Under the pieces are notes generated by a model. That model was not told the DNA's origin. It did no database searches and saw only the letters and a list, made by a program, of their open reading frames with translations. A program made the translations under genes and the position numbers. A DNA stretch of 64,000 nt from Idiomarina sp. Its GTDB lineage: Bacteria > Pseudomonadota > Gammaproteobacteria > Enterobacterales > Alteromonadaceae. Each line of letters opens with the position of its first letter. The stretch's first letter is position 1. Positions 1 through 8,683 of the stretch are shown piece after piece. The DNA lies in assembly GCA_022565355.1 (NCBI GenBank), contig JAIUMU010000001.1:806001-870000 (forward strand), written 5' to 3'.

Positions 1-1223
1 GCTTGATCTTCTAAAACAACATTTTCAACTTGTTGTTTTGCTTCGGCATTTTCAGCGTAATAAGCAATTACTTCTTGTGGATCTTCGTAAGCAGAAGCCG
101 TGTTCTCGATCATATCTTTAACGCGAGCTTCATCAACCTTAAGGTCGTTGCTGCGAATCACTTGGCCTAATAACAAGCCAACTTTAACGCGCTCTTCCGC
201 CTGCTCTGCGAACAACTCAGCAGGCAATTCCGGCATGTTTTGGCCATTGCCACCGAAACGCTGCATGGCTTGTTCGCGTAATACTTGCACTTCTTGCTGC
301 TTCAATGCGCTAGGAACTGGCACATCGTTGTTAGCCGCTAATAAACCTTTAATTACTTGCTGCTTCACTTTATTTTTCACAGCGTTCTTCAGTTCGCGTT
401 CCATATTCTTGCGAACTTCAGTGCGAAGAGCATCAATGCCGCCGTCGCCAATACCAAACTGTTGCGCAAACTCATCGTTCAACTCTGGTAACTTGGCTGC
501 TTTCACGGCCTTAATCACTAAATCAAACTCAGCTGCTTTACCCTTCAGATTTTCCGCATGGTAATCTTCTGGGAAAGTTACTTCGATAGTTTTCTCAGCG
601 CCGGCTTTCAAGCCTTTCATGCCGTCTTCAAAGCCTGGGATCATGCGGCCTTCGCCCATTTCCAGCTCAAAGTTTTCGGCCTTACCGCCTTCAAATTCTT
701 CGCCATCAACACGGCCTAAGAAATCAAAGGTAACCTTGTCGCCATCTTTCGCGCCACGCTTTACTTCTTCATAGGTAGCGTGTTGCTTTTGCAAGGTTTC
801 TAACATTTTCTCAAGATCAGCATCAGATACAGAAGCTACTGGTTTTTCAACGGTAACTTTATCGAGATCTTTCAATTCAACCTCAGGATAAATTTCAATT
901 ACCGCTACGAATTCCAGATCCTTACCAGCTTCATCAACCTTCGCTTCAAAGCGCGGAGCGCCAGCTGGGTTGATTTTCTCTTGTACCAAAGCTTCGATGT
1001 AGTGGCGCTGAATTTGCTCCATTACAACGTCTTGGCGAATCGCAGGTCCGAAACGTTTCTCAACTAAGCTCACCGGCACCTTACCAGGGCGGAAGCCGTC
1101 CATGCGAACAGTACGCGAACGTTGTTTAACTTGCGCTTTTACTTCGCTATCAATTTTCTCGGCCGGAACGGTAATGTTGATCCGGCGCTCTAAACCTTCA
1201 GTTGCTTCTACAGAAACCTGCAT
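1..1223 (-). CDS. tig: Trigger factor, ribosome-associated chaperone and prolyl isomerase (3' end outside window)
   Basis: Trigger factor binds the ribosome exit tunnel and shields nascent chains; its middle domain is an FKBP-type peptidyl-prolyl isomerase. The frame runs from an ATG at 1223 off the left edge, giving about 407 of the usual 430-435 residues. The N-terminal tail has the ribosome-binding signature around residues 43-49 (GFRPGKVP). The FKBP-like segment lies near residues 155-240 and includes [14 protein letters not shown] and [12 protein letters not shown]. The remaining C-terminal helical arms are typical of the family. A promoter is visible about 200 bases upstream (1423-1451). 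In relatives tig is followed by clpP, clpX and lon, which would lie beyond the edge; that part cannot be seen here. Confidence 0.97.
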   Translation of the reverse strand, partial: MQVSVEATEGLERRINITVPAEKIDSEVKAQVKQRSRTVRMDGFRPGKVPVSLVEKRFGPAIRQDVVMEQIQRHYIEALVQEKINPAGAPRFEAKVDEAGKDLEFVAVIEIYPEVELKDLDKVTVEKPVASVSDADLEKMLETLQKQHATYEEVKRGAKDGDKVTFDFLGRVDGEEFEGGKAENFELEMGEGRMIPGFEDGMKGLKAGAEKTIEVTFPEDYHAENLKGKAAEFDLVIKAVKAAKLPELNDEFAQQFGIGDGGIDALRTEVRKNMERELKNAVKNKVKQQVIKGLLAANNDVPVPSALKQQEVQVLREQAMQRFGGNGQNMPELPAELFAEQAEERVKVGLLLGQVIRSNDLKVDEARVKDMIENTASAYEDPQEVIAYYAENAEAKQQVENVVLEDQ

Positions 1224-1627
1224 TGCGTTGTTACCTCAGCATCACTAACTAGTGCATGTACGTATTATCGCATTCACAGCTATCTATCGAAGATAAACCA
1301 TGAGTGCGCTACTCCAGAAATCTAGGGCCTGCAAACTCGAAAAGTAACTTCACTTTTCGCGGCCTCGCGCTCTTTTTCTAAATGAACACCTGAAACAGTG
1401 CTTCATGAAAAAATGACGCAGCATTATAACGATCACAAACGCCATAGTCGAGCATAGGCGTCTAATTAATCAATACTAGCGTTGAAGTTACCATTAGCCG
1501 TGTGTTTTTGCATTAAATCCTGCACTTATTCTGCTCAAAAATGCGTCCGTTTTATTGACAATCTTTATGTAAGCAAGCAACCTAGGAAAACACTTAATAA
1601 TAATAATCCAACCTCGTTTGGGAACCT
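1224..1627. other. Intergenic region between tig and the GGDEF-like gene
   Basis: This divergent spacer holds the tig promoter and a perfect 8-base-pair hairpin at 1338-1359 (arms CGAAAAGT and ACTTTTCG, loop of six) inside the predicted tig leader. Towards the plus-strand gene there is a consensus -35 hexamer TTGACA at 1555-1560, but I find no convincing -10 at the right distance. No coding frame, tRNA or riboswitch is recognised. Confidence 0.5.
1423..1451 (-). promoter_or_regulatory. Likely sigma-70 promoter of tig
   Basis: On the minus strand TCGACT (1446-1451) lies 17 bases before a perfect TATAAT (1423-1428). Transcription would start near 1416, leaving a leader of about 190 bases before the tig ATG. 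The -35 matches the consensus at four of six bases. Assigned from sequence only. Confidence 0.6.
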
Positions 1628-3160
1628 GTGATGCCAACTTCCGGAGCCGACATAAAAAATTGGCAAACTGTTGTAGATTTATTGCCTGTTGCTGTTGTAT
1701 TCGCAACGGAGAAATCTATAAATAGCACCATCATCCGCGAATATTTCGCGAACGAAACCGCCTGTAAACTCCTTGATCTGGATCGTGAGCTCGGCTTAAA
1801 AAATCAACTGAGTGCATTAAACTTCTATCCAGATACACAACTCAGCAACACCGCAAACACAGAGAGCCCCATCGATTCACCGCTCATGGCGGGCTTAACT
1901 GGCGAACCGATTAATCGGCGCGATCTGCTAGTGCATGGTTTTCCTATCAGTATTGAAACAAATCAATACTATGGTGATTCTGAATGTATCTACGCCGTAA
2001 CACTGCAACCACGCGATCATCGCCTGTTTGTAAACACTGACATCCCCATGGATATGTCTAGCGCTGAACTATCCATTCGAGATGTGATTCGCTTTGAGAA
2101 AATCGTTGGCGAATTATCTGCATCTTTACGTTGTTGTAACTCAACTAATATCGATAGCAATATTCAACAAGCGCTTTCGGCTCTCGGTGAATTTTGCCAA
2201 GCCGATAGAACCTATGTGTTTTTATTCGATTATGATCACATGGCAATGACCAATACCCATGAGTGGGTTAACTCAGGTATCTCTAGCCACATTGATGATT
2301 TACAAAACATCCCTCATCAGGCATTGCCCTACTTTGTGAATGAAATGCTGCAAAGTGGCCTTTTTGTAGTTGCAGATACACTTTCGTTACCCGAGCAAGC
2401 TGCATTGGAACGCGATGAATTTGCTCGTGAAGATATTCAATCGGTGCTCTGCATTGGTCTTTATCAACAGCACGATTTAATTGGCTTCATTGGCATTGAT
2501 ATGGTGGCGAGGAAAAGGCGCTGGTCGGAAGCGGATATTCGCCGCACCCGCTTAATTGGCGAGTTAATCGCTACAGCGATCACTACAGAACGATTACAGT
2601 TAACACTGCAAACATCACAGCAACAGTTATTAGCCAACAATGATGCGTTACGTGAATTAGTGTTGCGTGATGGCTTAACCGATTTAGCCAACCAACAACA
2701 ATTTACTGACCGGCTAAAAGAAGAGCTTGCCCGAGCACGTCGGCAACATCACGAGTTAACAATCGTTTTCTTTGCCATAAACGAGTTTCAGGCATACAAC
2801 AGCGCGTTAGGTGAAAGCGCTGGAGAAACATTAGTTGTGCAGGTAGCAAACTTATTAACCGCACATTTTCGCAGAAATGGTGAGCTGGTATCCCGCCTGT
2901 CGGAGCAGAGCTTCGGGGTTTTGCTCCCTTATCTCGGTTATGAAGAAACCTACCAACGCTGTGCAGAGTTTCTCAAAGCTCTCGCAGAACAGGACATTTC
3001 TTATTCCAACAGCCATACTACAAGAACCGTTACCGTGTCTGCTGGTATTGCGGTTAGTAACACAACAGAACAGCTTCTAGAGGAATTAGTTTTACGAGCA
3101 GAAAATGCGCTCAGTAATGCTAAATCTCGGGGTGGTAATCATATCGAATCAATCAGCTGA
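1628..3160 (+). CDS. GAF-domain protein with degenerate GGDEF domain
   Basis: A soluble signalling-type protein of about 510 residues. The first 120 residues look like a PAS-type sensor but are not firmly assignable. A GAF domain covers roughly residues 150-320 and a GGDEF-fold domain about 335-508. GGDEF domains normally make cyclic di-GMP. Here the fold landmarks are present (LRDGLTDLAN at the start, TVSAGIAV late), but the signature loop reads SEQSF (about residues 424-428) in place of GGDEF, and the upstream inhibitory RxxD site reads RNGE. The enzyme is therefore probably inactive and may act as a sensor, nucleotide binder or protein-interaction module. Adjacent GTG (1628) and ATG (1631) are both possible starts. 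The lipoprotein gene follows 14 bases downstream and may be co-transcribed. Confidence 0.85.
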   Translation: MMPTSGADIKNWQTVVDLLPVAVVFATEKSINSTIIREYFANETACKLLDLDRELGLKNQLSALNFYPDTQLSNTANTESPIDSPLMAGLTGEPINRRDLLVHGFPISIETNQYYGDSECIYAVTLQPRDHRLFVNTDIPMDMSSAELSIRDVIRFEKIVGELSASLRCCNSTNIDSNIQQALSALGEFCQADRTYVFLFDYDHMAMTNTHEWVNSGISSHIDDLQNIPHQALPYFVNEMLQSGLFVVADTLSLPEQAALERDEFAREDIQSVLCIGLYQQHDLIGFIGIDMVARKRRWSEADIRRTRLIGELIATAITTERLQLTLQTSQQQLLANNDALRELVLRDGLTDLANQQQFTDRLKEELARARRQHHELTIVFFAINEFQAYNSALGESAGETLVVQVANLLTAHFRRNGELVSRLSEQSFGVLLPYLGYEETYQRCAEFLKALAEQDISYSNSHTTRTVTVSAGIAVSNTTEQLLEELVLRAENALSNAKSRGGNHIESIS

Positions 3161-3174
3161 GGCTAGGAACACGT

Positions 3175-3888
3175 ATGCAACGAATTTTTTACCACGTTAT
3201 TTTATTAAGCATTAGTGTGCTTAGTGTGGTTGCCTGTAGCTCTCCTCCTGCACCGCCAGAAGGGCGAGTTTCTTTGCAAGATAGTGTTATCAGCATTGAT
3301 GGCCATATAAGCGCAGCAACGCTCGAAGAATTAGTTCGGCTCACCGAAGCGAATCCAGATGTGCGCCATCTACGGGTAACAAGCGAGCGCGGTGACCCAA
3401 TGGCAGCAATGCAAATCGGCTATTTGCTGCAACAAAAGCAATTTGTTATTGAAGTTACCGATCTGTGTTTAGAGGCTTGTGCTAATTACCTATTTACTGC
3501 TGCTGAAGAGCGGATTGTGCATGAAAATGCGCTGATTGCCTGGTCTGGCGGCGCCCTCGAACGTAGCTGGATCTATCAGTGGCGTTCATACATATTGCCT
3601 GGCTTAAAAAGTTTCGCAACTCGCTACGCAGACACCTATCTACGCAGGGAAACACGCTTTTTCGAGCGTATCAATGTAGACCAACATATTACCGTATATG
3701 GCTTCGACAAAAATATCGGTTGCGTTAATAATGCCTACCGCGGCTTCTATTACAGCGCTGCAGATTTACTTAGTATGGGCGTTGGTGTAACACGCTTTGT
3801 GCCTGAGGACGGTAGGCAGGATTTTCAAATAGCAGATAGTAACTATTGCCAGGTTGATTTAAGTAATCGATTACTGCTGATCAATTAA
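3175..3888 (+). CDS. ClpP/crotonase-like periplasmic lipoprotein, unknown function
   Basis: A 237-residue protein with a lipoprotein signal: basic start, hydrophobic stretch and lipobox VVAC near residue 21, followed by a Pro-rich linker. The body resembles COG3904-type ClpP/crotonase-fold periplasmic proteins. An ISIDGHIS strand is followed by a strand-turn RVTSERGD, and then a CLEACANYLF segment sits where relatives usually have a C-x-S-A-C nucleophile motif. The serine position is Glu here, so proteolytic activity is doubtful. The fold assignment is an inference from the motif pattern. The start at 3175 has an AGGA ribosome site seven bases upstream. The stop overlaps the convergent yigZ stop by four bases. 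Confidence 0.6.
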   Translation: MQRIFYHVILLSISVLSVVACSSPPAPPEGRVSLQDSVISIDGHISAATLEELVRLTEANPDVRHLRVTSERGDPMAAMQIGYLLQQKQFVIEVTDLCLEACANYLFTAAEERIVHENALIAWSGGALERSWIYQWRSYILPGLKSFATRYADTYLRRETRFFERINVDQHITVYGFDKNIGCVNNAYRGFYYSAADLLSMGVGVTRFVPEDGRQDFQIADSNYCQVDLSNRLLLIN

Positions 3889-4481
3889 ATCTCTTGCATC
3901 AGTAATTGGTGGCGTTCACAAAATTCGCGGAGTTTCGCAACGCTATTACAAGGAATAAGCAGAATCATTGTTACTTGCTCAGCGTAAGTGATTTCTTCCA
4001 CTGCTGCTTCTTGCAGTACATGACGCAAGGGCTGCTCTAGGGAAAAATCAAGCTGCACTTGCCAGCGGGATTGCATAATTGGCGTTACCAAAGGAAGGCT
4101 TTGCAATACATTCTCTGTGGCTTGTGAGTAGGCACGTACAAGGCCTCCGGCACCAAGTTTTACCCCACCGAAATAGCGGCTTACCACTACCATAATGTTG
4201 CCTATACGTTTATGTTGCAGAACGTTCAGGATAGGTTTGCCCGCGGTACCACTGGGCTCACCGTCATCACTCATTGCTGCGCTGCTTGTAGCTTCATTGT
4301 CGCCCAAAAGATACGCCCAGCAATGATGCCGGGCATCTGGGTAGCGTTGTTGTATTTCACTCAGCCAGAGCATCGCCGCGGTGCGATCTGTAACCACACC
4401 GGCGTTAGCAATAAAGCGGCTCTTTTTAACCTCTATTTCCTGCTCCACTCGAGCAGTAGGAACCTGAAAAAAATTACTCAT
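3885..4481 (-). CDS. yigZ: YigZ/IMPACT family protein (UPF0029)
   Basis: A 198-residue member of the YigZ/IMPACT family. The IMPACT N-terminal domain occupies residues 1-120 with the family hallmarks KKSRFIA, the DDGEPSGTAGKP loop (about 72-83) and VVVSRYFGGVKLGAGGLVRAY (about 99-119). A C-terminal ferredoxin-like domain follows (about 135-198). Bacterial members are proposed to act in translation or proteolysis, but the exact role is unsettled. The gene is the last of a probable three-gene minus-strand operon, 15 bases after the PLP enzyme. Confidence 0.93.
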   Translation of the reverse strand: MSNFFQVPTARVEQEIEVKKSRFIANAGVVTDRTAAMLWLSEIQQRYPDARHHCWAYLLGDNEATSSAAMSDDGEPSGTAGKPILNVLQHKRIGNIMVVVSRYFGGVKLGAGGLVRAYSQATENVLQSLPLVTPIMQSRWQVQLDFSLEQPLRHVLQEAAVEEITYAEQVTMILLIPCNSVAKLREFCERHQLLMQEI

Positions 4482-4496
4482 AACACCTGTTATTGC

Positions 4497-5657
4497 TTAG
4501 CGATTTTTGCTGTCCATCGCTTGCAGTAAATCATCTAAAAGCTCATCGCGGCACTCAATACCTACCGATAAGCGCAGCAGGTCGTTTGGCACTGGGCTAC
4601 CGCTACCTTCTATACTGGCACGATGCTCAATTAAACTTTCCACACCGCCAAGTGAAGTTGCTCGTTTCCAGAGCTGGGTATTAGCTGCCACTTGGATTGC
4701 TTTGCTTACGCCATCGCTGAGCCGAATCGAGAGCATACCGCCGAAACCACCCTGCATTTGTTGTTGCGCTATCTTGTGTCCAGCAAAAGTAGGCAATCCA
4801 GGGTAGAGAACCTCAGCCACTGCGCTAACCTTCGCTAGCTTCTGAGCAAGCCATAATGCGCTTTCACTACTCTGCCGTACACGCAATTCTAGGGTGCGCA
4901 TACCGCGCAATAATTGATTACTGTCGGTTGGGCTTAACACTGCACCAGCTTGCCTACGAACCTGGCCAATACGTTGCCAAAACGCATCGCTTTGTTTGCA
5001 CACTAATACGCCAGCAATCACATCGGAATGACCATTCAAATACTTCGTTGCTGAGTGCATTACAATATCAGCACCATAGGTGATTGGCCGGCTTAATACT
5101 GGCGTGGCGCAAGTAGAATCAACAGCTACCTTAGCACCCACGCCATGCGCCAATTTGCTAATGGCAGCAATATCGCTAATCGTCCATAGTGGGTTCCCTG
5201 GTGTTTCTAGCCACACCAATTTGGTTTCACCCGGCTTTAGCGCTTGCTCTATTGCCGCTAAGTTGGTCATGTCTACCAACTCTATCCGTAAGCCCCACTC
5301 TTGGGCAAAACCCAGCAACCAGTTCCGTAACGCCCAATACATTACCTGCGGTGCCAGTACGTGATCACCAGGTTTAAGCGCTTGAAAAACGGCAACCGCT
5401 GCCGCCATTCCCGAGCTAAATAACAGAGCCTGTTCGCCTTCCTCTATGTCAGCAAGAACACTTTCCACAACATCGTAAGTTGGGTTGTCATCACGAGAGT
5501 ATATTAAGCCCGAGCGATATTCATTGTCGGCATCACGCAAGTAAGTAGTGGACGAGTAAGTAGGCGGAACCAACCCTTGGGTGCGCGGCTCCACATAACT
5601 TAAGGCCTGCGCAACGCGGGTTTGTAAAGAATAGCCTGAATGTCGTTTTGTGGTCAT
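4497..5657 (-). CDS. Cys/Met metabolism PLP-dependent lyase or synthase (cystathionine gamma-synthase/beta-lyase family)
   Basis: A 386-residue fold-type I PLP enzyme of the trans-sulfuration family. The phosphate-binding segment SSGMAAA is near residue 80, the YSRDDNPT substrate loop near 53-60, DSTCATP near 180, and the Schiff-base lysine sits in SATKYLNGHSD near residue 204. The SLGGVESLIEHRAS segment close to the C-terminus is typical. From motifs alone I cannot separate gamma-synthase, beta-lyase and gamma-lyase activity, so no symbol is given. It lies 12 bases after the DUF1704 gene and 15 bases before yigZ, so the three are probably co-transcribed. An AAGG ribosome site precedes the ATG. 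Confidence 0.9.
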   Translation of the reverse strand: MTTKRHSGYSLQTRVAQALSYVEPRTQGLVPPTYSSTTYLRDADNEYRSGLIYSRDDNPTYDVVESVLADIEEGEQALLFSSGMAAAVAVFQALKPGDHVLAPQVMYWALRNWLLGFAQEWGLRIELVDMTNLAAIEQALKPGETKLVWLETPGNPLWTISDIAAISKLAHGVGAKVAVDSTCATPVLSRPITYGADIVMHSATKYLNGHSDVIAGVLVCKQSDAFWQRIGQVRRQAGAVLSPTDSNQLLRGMRTLELRVRQSSESALWLAQKLAKVSAVAEVLYPGLPTFAGHKIAQQQMQGGFGGMLSIRLSDGVSKAIQVAANTQLWKRATSLGGVESLIEHRASIEGSGSPVPNDLLRLSVGIECRDELLDDLLQAMDSKNR

Positions 5658-5669
5658 GAAGTTTTACCT

Positions 5670-6950
5670 TTACGGGATTAATGGCCGATAATCATTTTCT
5701 AGTTGCGTGAATGAAAAATCACCCAAGAAGCGCCCTACACTCAACCAAGTGGCAAGGCCACGTAAATCTTTAAAATGCGGAGGCACAAATTTCGGTGTTG
5801 TAATCATGCCAGAGTCTGCTAGTTCGCAAATAAGGCGGAAATCATCAATCGCAATTTTACCGGTTAACAGCAGTGGTAAGCGGTCTACCTTACCTAACTG
5901 CACGGCAACTCGAATCAAGTTATAAACCAACACAAACCCACGAATATAGGCCAAATCTTTAGTAAATGGCTTGCCCGTAGCGGTACTGCCACGAAATACA
6001 CGTTGGGTAAGAGTATAACTTTCATCCGCGCTCATGCCTTGCTCGATGCCATGCCGGTATACCTCTACAAACTCCGCACCAGCAGCTGCTAACGCCACAG
6101 CATGAATCCGCTGTACTAATTTAGCTAGCCTTCGCGGTGTAGAGCGCAGGGTTACCACTTCAGTAAGAACGGCGAGGCCTTCTTGAGTAATGGTTGCACT
6201 TGGCGTGCCCTTACTCAAGCAGGTGAGATAAGGTTGCTGCAAACCATTCTGGGTAGTGCCCACATGAATCCAGCCTTCATGAACTTCTAAAATATCGAGT
6301 TCACGCTGAGAGAATTGCACATCTTGATTCAGTTTAATGCGATCACTACCGGCAGCAGCATCGCTAACAATACCGTCTGATAACATCACCGAAACATCAA
6401 CACTTGGCATGCTGGTATTAAGTTGCTGTTGCAGAATTTGCACTGCATCCGCCGCATTAATACTCTTCTTTTCTTCTGGCATGGTATCACTTGCTAGCAA
6501 ACTATCTAATGGCCTTTGCAGCATCGTGGCTAGCTCGGATAAGGAAGGCTCGTTGGCATGAAACACATCGTCTGGATGACCAAACAATTCTACTGATAAC
6601 TCATGAAATTCATCTGTTCCTCTTGCCTCAATCATTCTTACCACATCACGATACTCACGACACGCACGCGACATTAATTGTGATGCTGGGTTCAAACGGC
6701 CCAGTTGGCGAACGATATCACGCTGAAGTTCGGCAAGTTCGTGACGAAGTTTTTCAGGATTAAAGCCCAATGATTTTTGCTGATAATAGGCTGCATCAAT
6801 TTGTGGGTTGCGCTCGCAACCATGCTTGAAGAATGTTTCTTTAACACCACGATCCCAGTTCACCGCATCAAGAATACGGATAGGCGCTTGTAGCTGTACT
6901 AATCGGTCGGAGAGTTGTCGAGCATTACTTAGAAGTTGGGCATCAAACAT
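5670..6950 (-). CDS. DUF1704 family metallopeptidase-like protein (QEGLA motif, MATCAP-like)
   Basis: A 426-residue cytosolic protein of the DUF1704/KIAA0895 family, sometimes called flavohemoglobin expression-modulating QEGLA-motif proteins. The putative zinc site reads HEGWIH near residues 224-229 (HExxxH pattern) and the TQEGLA motif follows about 30 residues later, supplying the expected glutamate. Vertebrate members of this family are tubulin tyrosine carboxypeptidases (MATCAP); the bacterial substrate is unknown. No signal peptide is seen. A GGAGG ribosome site sits just before the ATG at 6950. It heads the operon with the PLP enzyme and yigZ, and lies 132 bases downstream of the tRNA operon with no strong terminator between. 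Confidence 0.85.
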   Translation of the reverse strand: MFDAQLLSNARQLSDRLVQLQAPIRILDAVNWDRGVKETFFKHGCERNPQIDAAYYQQKSLGFNPEKLRHELAELQRDIVRQLGRLNPASQLMSRACREYRDVVRMIEARGTDEFHELSVELFGHPDDVFHANEPSLSELATMLQRPLDSLLASDTMPEEKKSINAADAVQILQQQLNTSMPSVDVSVMLSDGIVSDAAAGSDRIKLNQDVQFSQRELDILEVHEGWIHVGTTQNGLQQPYLTCLSKGTPSATITQEGLAVLTEVVTLRSTPRRLAKLVQRIHAVALAAAGAEFVEVYRHGIEQGMSADESYTLTQRVFRGSTATGKPFTKDLAYIRGFVLVYNLIRVAVQLGKVDRLPLLLTGKIAIDDFRLICELADSGMITTPKFVPPHFKDLRGLATWLSVGRFLGDFSFTQLENDYRPLIP

Positions 6951-7082
6951 ATTGCCTCCATCGGAAACGCTAATGCTTTGCTTAAGTAGCAGAAATCATT
7001 AGAAAGATGGCAATATCATACGCACAATTAGCACTGTGGGAAACTAGAAACATCTGTATTAAGAAGGTTTAACTGGGAAGAA

Positions 7083-7159
7083 TGGTCGGCGATGCAGGAT
7101 TTGAACCTGCGACCCCTTGGACCCAAACCAAGTGCGCTACCAAGCTGCGCTAATCGCCG
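7083..7159 (-). tRNA. tRNA-Pro (anticodon TGG), copy 1
   Basis: Cloverleaf on the minus strand: acceptor CGGCGAT, anticodon stem-loop CTTGG-TTTGGGT-CCAAG with anticodon TGG, T arm GGTTCAAATCC, and encoded CCA at 7083-7085. It appears identical to the copy at 7449-7525. It is the last tRNA of the operon. Confidence 0.97.
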
Positions 7160-7183
7160 ACAATATGAACTTCAGATAAGAAA

Positions 7184-7260
7184 TGGGGTGGATGATGGGA
7201 CTCGAACCCACGACAACCGGAATCACAATCCGGGGCTCTACCAACTGAGCTACACCCACC
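7184..7260 (-). tRNA. tRNA-His (anticodon GTG)
   Basis: Minus-strand cloverleaf with anticodon loop TTGTGAT (anticodon GTG), T arm GGTTCGAGTCC and encoded CCA at 7184-7186. The base at 7260 provides the extra 5' G (position -1) that is characteristic of tRNA-His and is encoded in bacteria. Confidence 0.97.
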
Positions 7261-7339
7261 ACTGTTTGAACATTGCACTAACTGCTCTAAATGTTAACTC
7301 TGTTAACTTAACAAAGCTTACTTAGAATAGCTTCAAGCC

Positions 7340-7416
7340 TGGCGCGCCCGGCAGGATTCGAACCTGCGACCGACGGCTTAGAAGGCCGCTGCTCTATCCA
7401 GCTGAGCTACGGGCGC
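7340..7416 (-). tRNA. tRNA-Arg (anticodon TCT)
   Basis: Minus-strand cloverleaf with acceptor GCGCCCG pairing with CGGGCGC. The anticodon stem is GCGGC/GCCGT with loop CTTCTAA, giving anticodon TCT (AGA codons). The T arm is GGTTCGAATCC and CCA is encoded at 7340-7342. Confidence 0.97.
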
Positions 7417-7448
7417 GTTGTTCTACCTACGGTTCCGCGTAAAGAAAA

Positions 7449-7525
7449 TGGTCGGCGATGCAGGATTTGAACCTGCGACCCCTTGGACCCAAACCAAGTG
7501 CGCTACCAAGCTGCGCTAATCGCCG
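7449..7525 (-). tRNA. tRNA-Pro (anticodon TGG), copy 2
   Basis: Same 77-base sequence as the tRNA-Pro at 7083-7159, with anticodon TGG and encoded CCA at 7449-7451. It is the first gene of the operon, about 35 bases after the predicted transcription start. Confidence 0.97.
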
Positions 7526-7566
7526 ACAATTGTTAGCCTGAAAACTCAGGGCGACAACGGAGGCGA

Positions 7567-7595
7567 ATATTACCTATCTGCTGGCACATCGTCAA
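7567..7595 (-). promoter_or_regulatory. tRNA operon promoter
   Basis: On the minus strand TTGACG (7590-7595) is separated by exactly 17 bases from TAATAT (7567-7572), each one base off consensus. The bases after the -10 (TCGCCTCCG) are GC-rich, the discriminator type linked to stringent control of stable RNA genes. It drives the Pro-Arg-His-Pro tRNA operon. Confidence 0.8.
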
Positions 7596-7759
7596 ACAAT
7601 TTTTGTGAATTAAAAACTGTATGGCTATTTTTACGGCAGTTAACTCACTAAGAGCGATAAATCAGGTTAAAGTTCGCGCGATTGATTGTTCTTCTTGCTG
7701 ATTTCCGCGACAATATGTACCCAGTTAGCTAATTTCTCTAGTTCCCGGAACCAACAATC

Positions 7760-8632
7760 ATGACCTCCCAGAACAAAGCGCAACTGATAGATGGTAAAGC
7801 AATTGCTCAGAACATTCGTAATCGCGTTCGCGATGGCGTAAACACACGACTGCAAAAAGGCTTACGGCAACCCGGTTTAGCCGTGGTGCTCGTTGGCCAA
7901 GATCCGGCTTCACAAGTTTATGTTGGCAGCAAACGCAAAGCCTGTGAAGAAGTAGGATTTCGTTCCAAAGCCTACGATTTACCGGTAACAACTAGCCAAG
8001 AACGCTTAGAAGTTCTCATTGACGAGCTGAACGCAGATCCCGAGATCGATGGGATATTAGTACAATTACCACTTCCTGCTGGATTAGATTCAACCCGCAT
8101 TTTAGAACGAATCGACCCTAGAAAAGATGTTGATGGTTTTCATCCATACAACATTGGCAGGCTTTCTCAACGTTTACCGGTGTTGCGCCCTTGCACACCC
8201 TATGGCGTGATTGAACTCTTGAACAGTACGGGCACGGATCTGCATGGTCAACACGCCGTAATTGTTGGTGCTTCCAATATTGTTGGTCGGCCAATGAGCC
8301 TCGAGTTACTACTAGCAGGTGCCACTACCACCGTATGCCATCGCTTCACCAAGAATTTAGAACACCATGTACGTCAAGCTGATGTTCTGGTAGTTGCCGT
8401 TGGTAAACCTGGATTCATACCTGGTGAGTGGGTGAAGCCCGGTGCGATTGTAATTGATGTGGGTATCAACCGCCGTTCGGATGGCTCGCTATGCGGTGAT
8501 GTTGAGTTTACTGCCGCGGTACAGCGCGCTAGTTTCATCACGCCAGTTCCTGGTGGCGTTGGCCCTATGACAGTAGCAATGCTCATGGCGAACACCTTAC
8601 AAGCCTGTAATGATTTCCACGATCCACAATAA
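7760..8632 (+). CDS. folD: Bifunctional methylenetetrahydrofolate dehydrogenase / methenyltetrahydrofolate cyclohydrolase
   Basis: FolD interconverts 5,10-methylene-, methenyl- and 10-formyl-tetrahydrofolate with NADP, supplying one-carbon units for purine and formyl-Met synthesis. The 290 residues match the family length. Visible motifs are [13 protein letters not shown] with the catalytic Tyr/Lys (about 52-64), GILVQLPLP (about 96-104), DVDGFHP (about 122), the Rossmann segment [12 protein letters not shown] (about 163-174) and the C-terminal [14 protein letters not shown] (about 261-274). It is a single-gene unit, divergent from the tRNA operon and convergent with the pilus operon. Confidence 0.97.
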   Translation: MTSQNKAQLIDGKAIAQNIRNRVRDGVNTRLQKGLRQPGLAVVLVGQDPASQVYVGSKRKACEEVGFRSKAYDLPVTTSQERLEVLIDELNADPEIDGILVQLPLPAGLDSTRILERIDPRKDVDGFHPYNIGRLSQRLPVLRPCTPYGVIELLNSTGTDLHGQHAVIVGASNIVGRPMSLELLLAGATTTVCHRFTKNLEHHVRQADVLVVAVGKPGFIPGEWVKPGAIVIDVGINRRSDGSLCGDVEFTAAVQRASFITPVPGGVGPMTVAMLMANTLQACNDFHDPQ

Positions 8633-8683
8633 CAACGCCTTTGGGGCCTCGACGCTTTTAGTTGCGATGGCCCCCTTACCAAA

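Noticed and set aside
7092..7325. Open frame of 77 codons across the tRNA-Pro and tRNA-His genes on the plus strand
   Set aside because: It is the antisense translation of the tRNA genes. Such frames appear in databases as spurious proteins; the tRNAs fully explain the sequence.
8643..8676. GGGGCC and GGCCCC arms after folD, considered as a terminator
   Set aside because: The stem is interrupted, the loop is long and no T tract follows on either strand.
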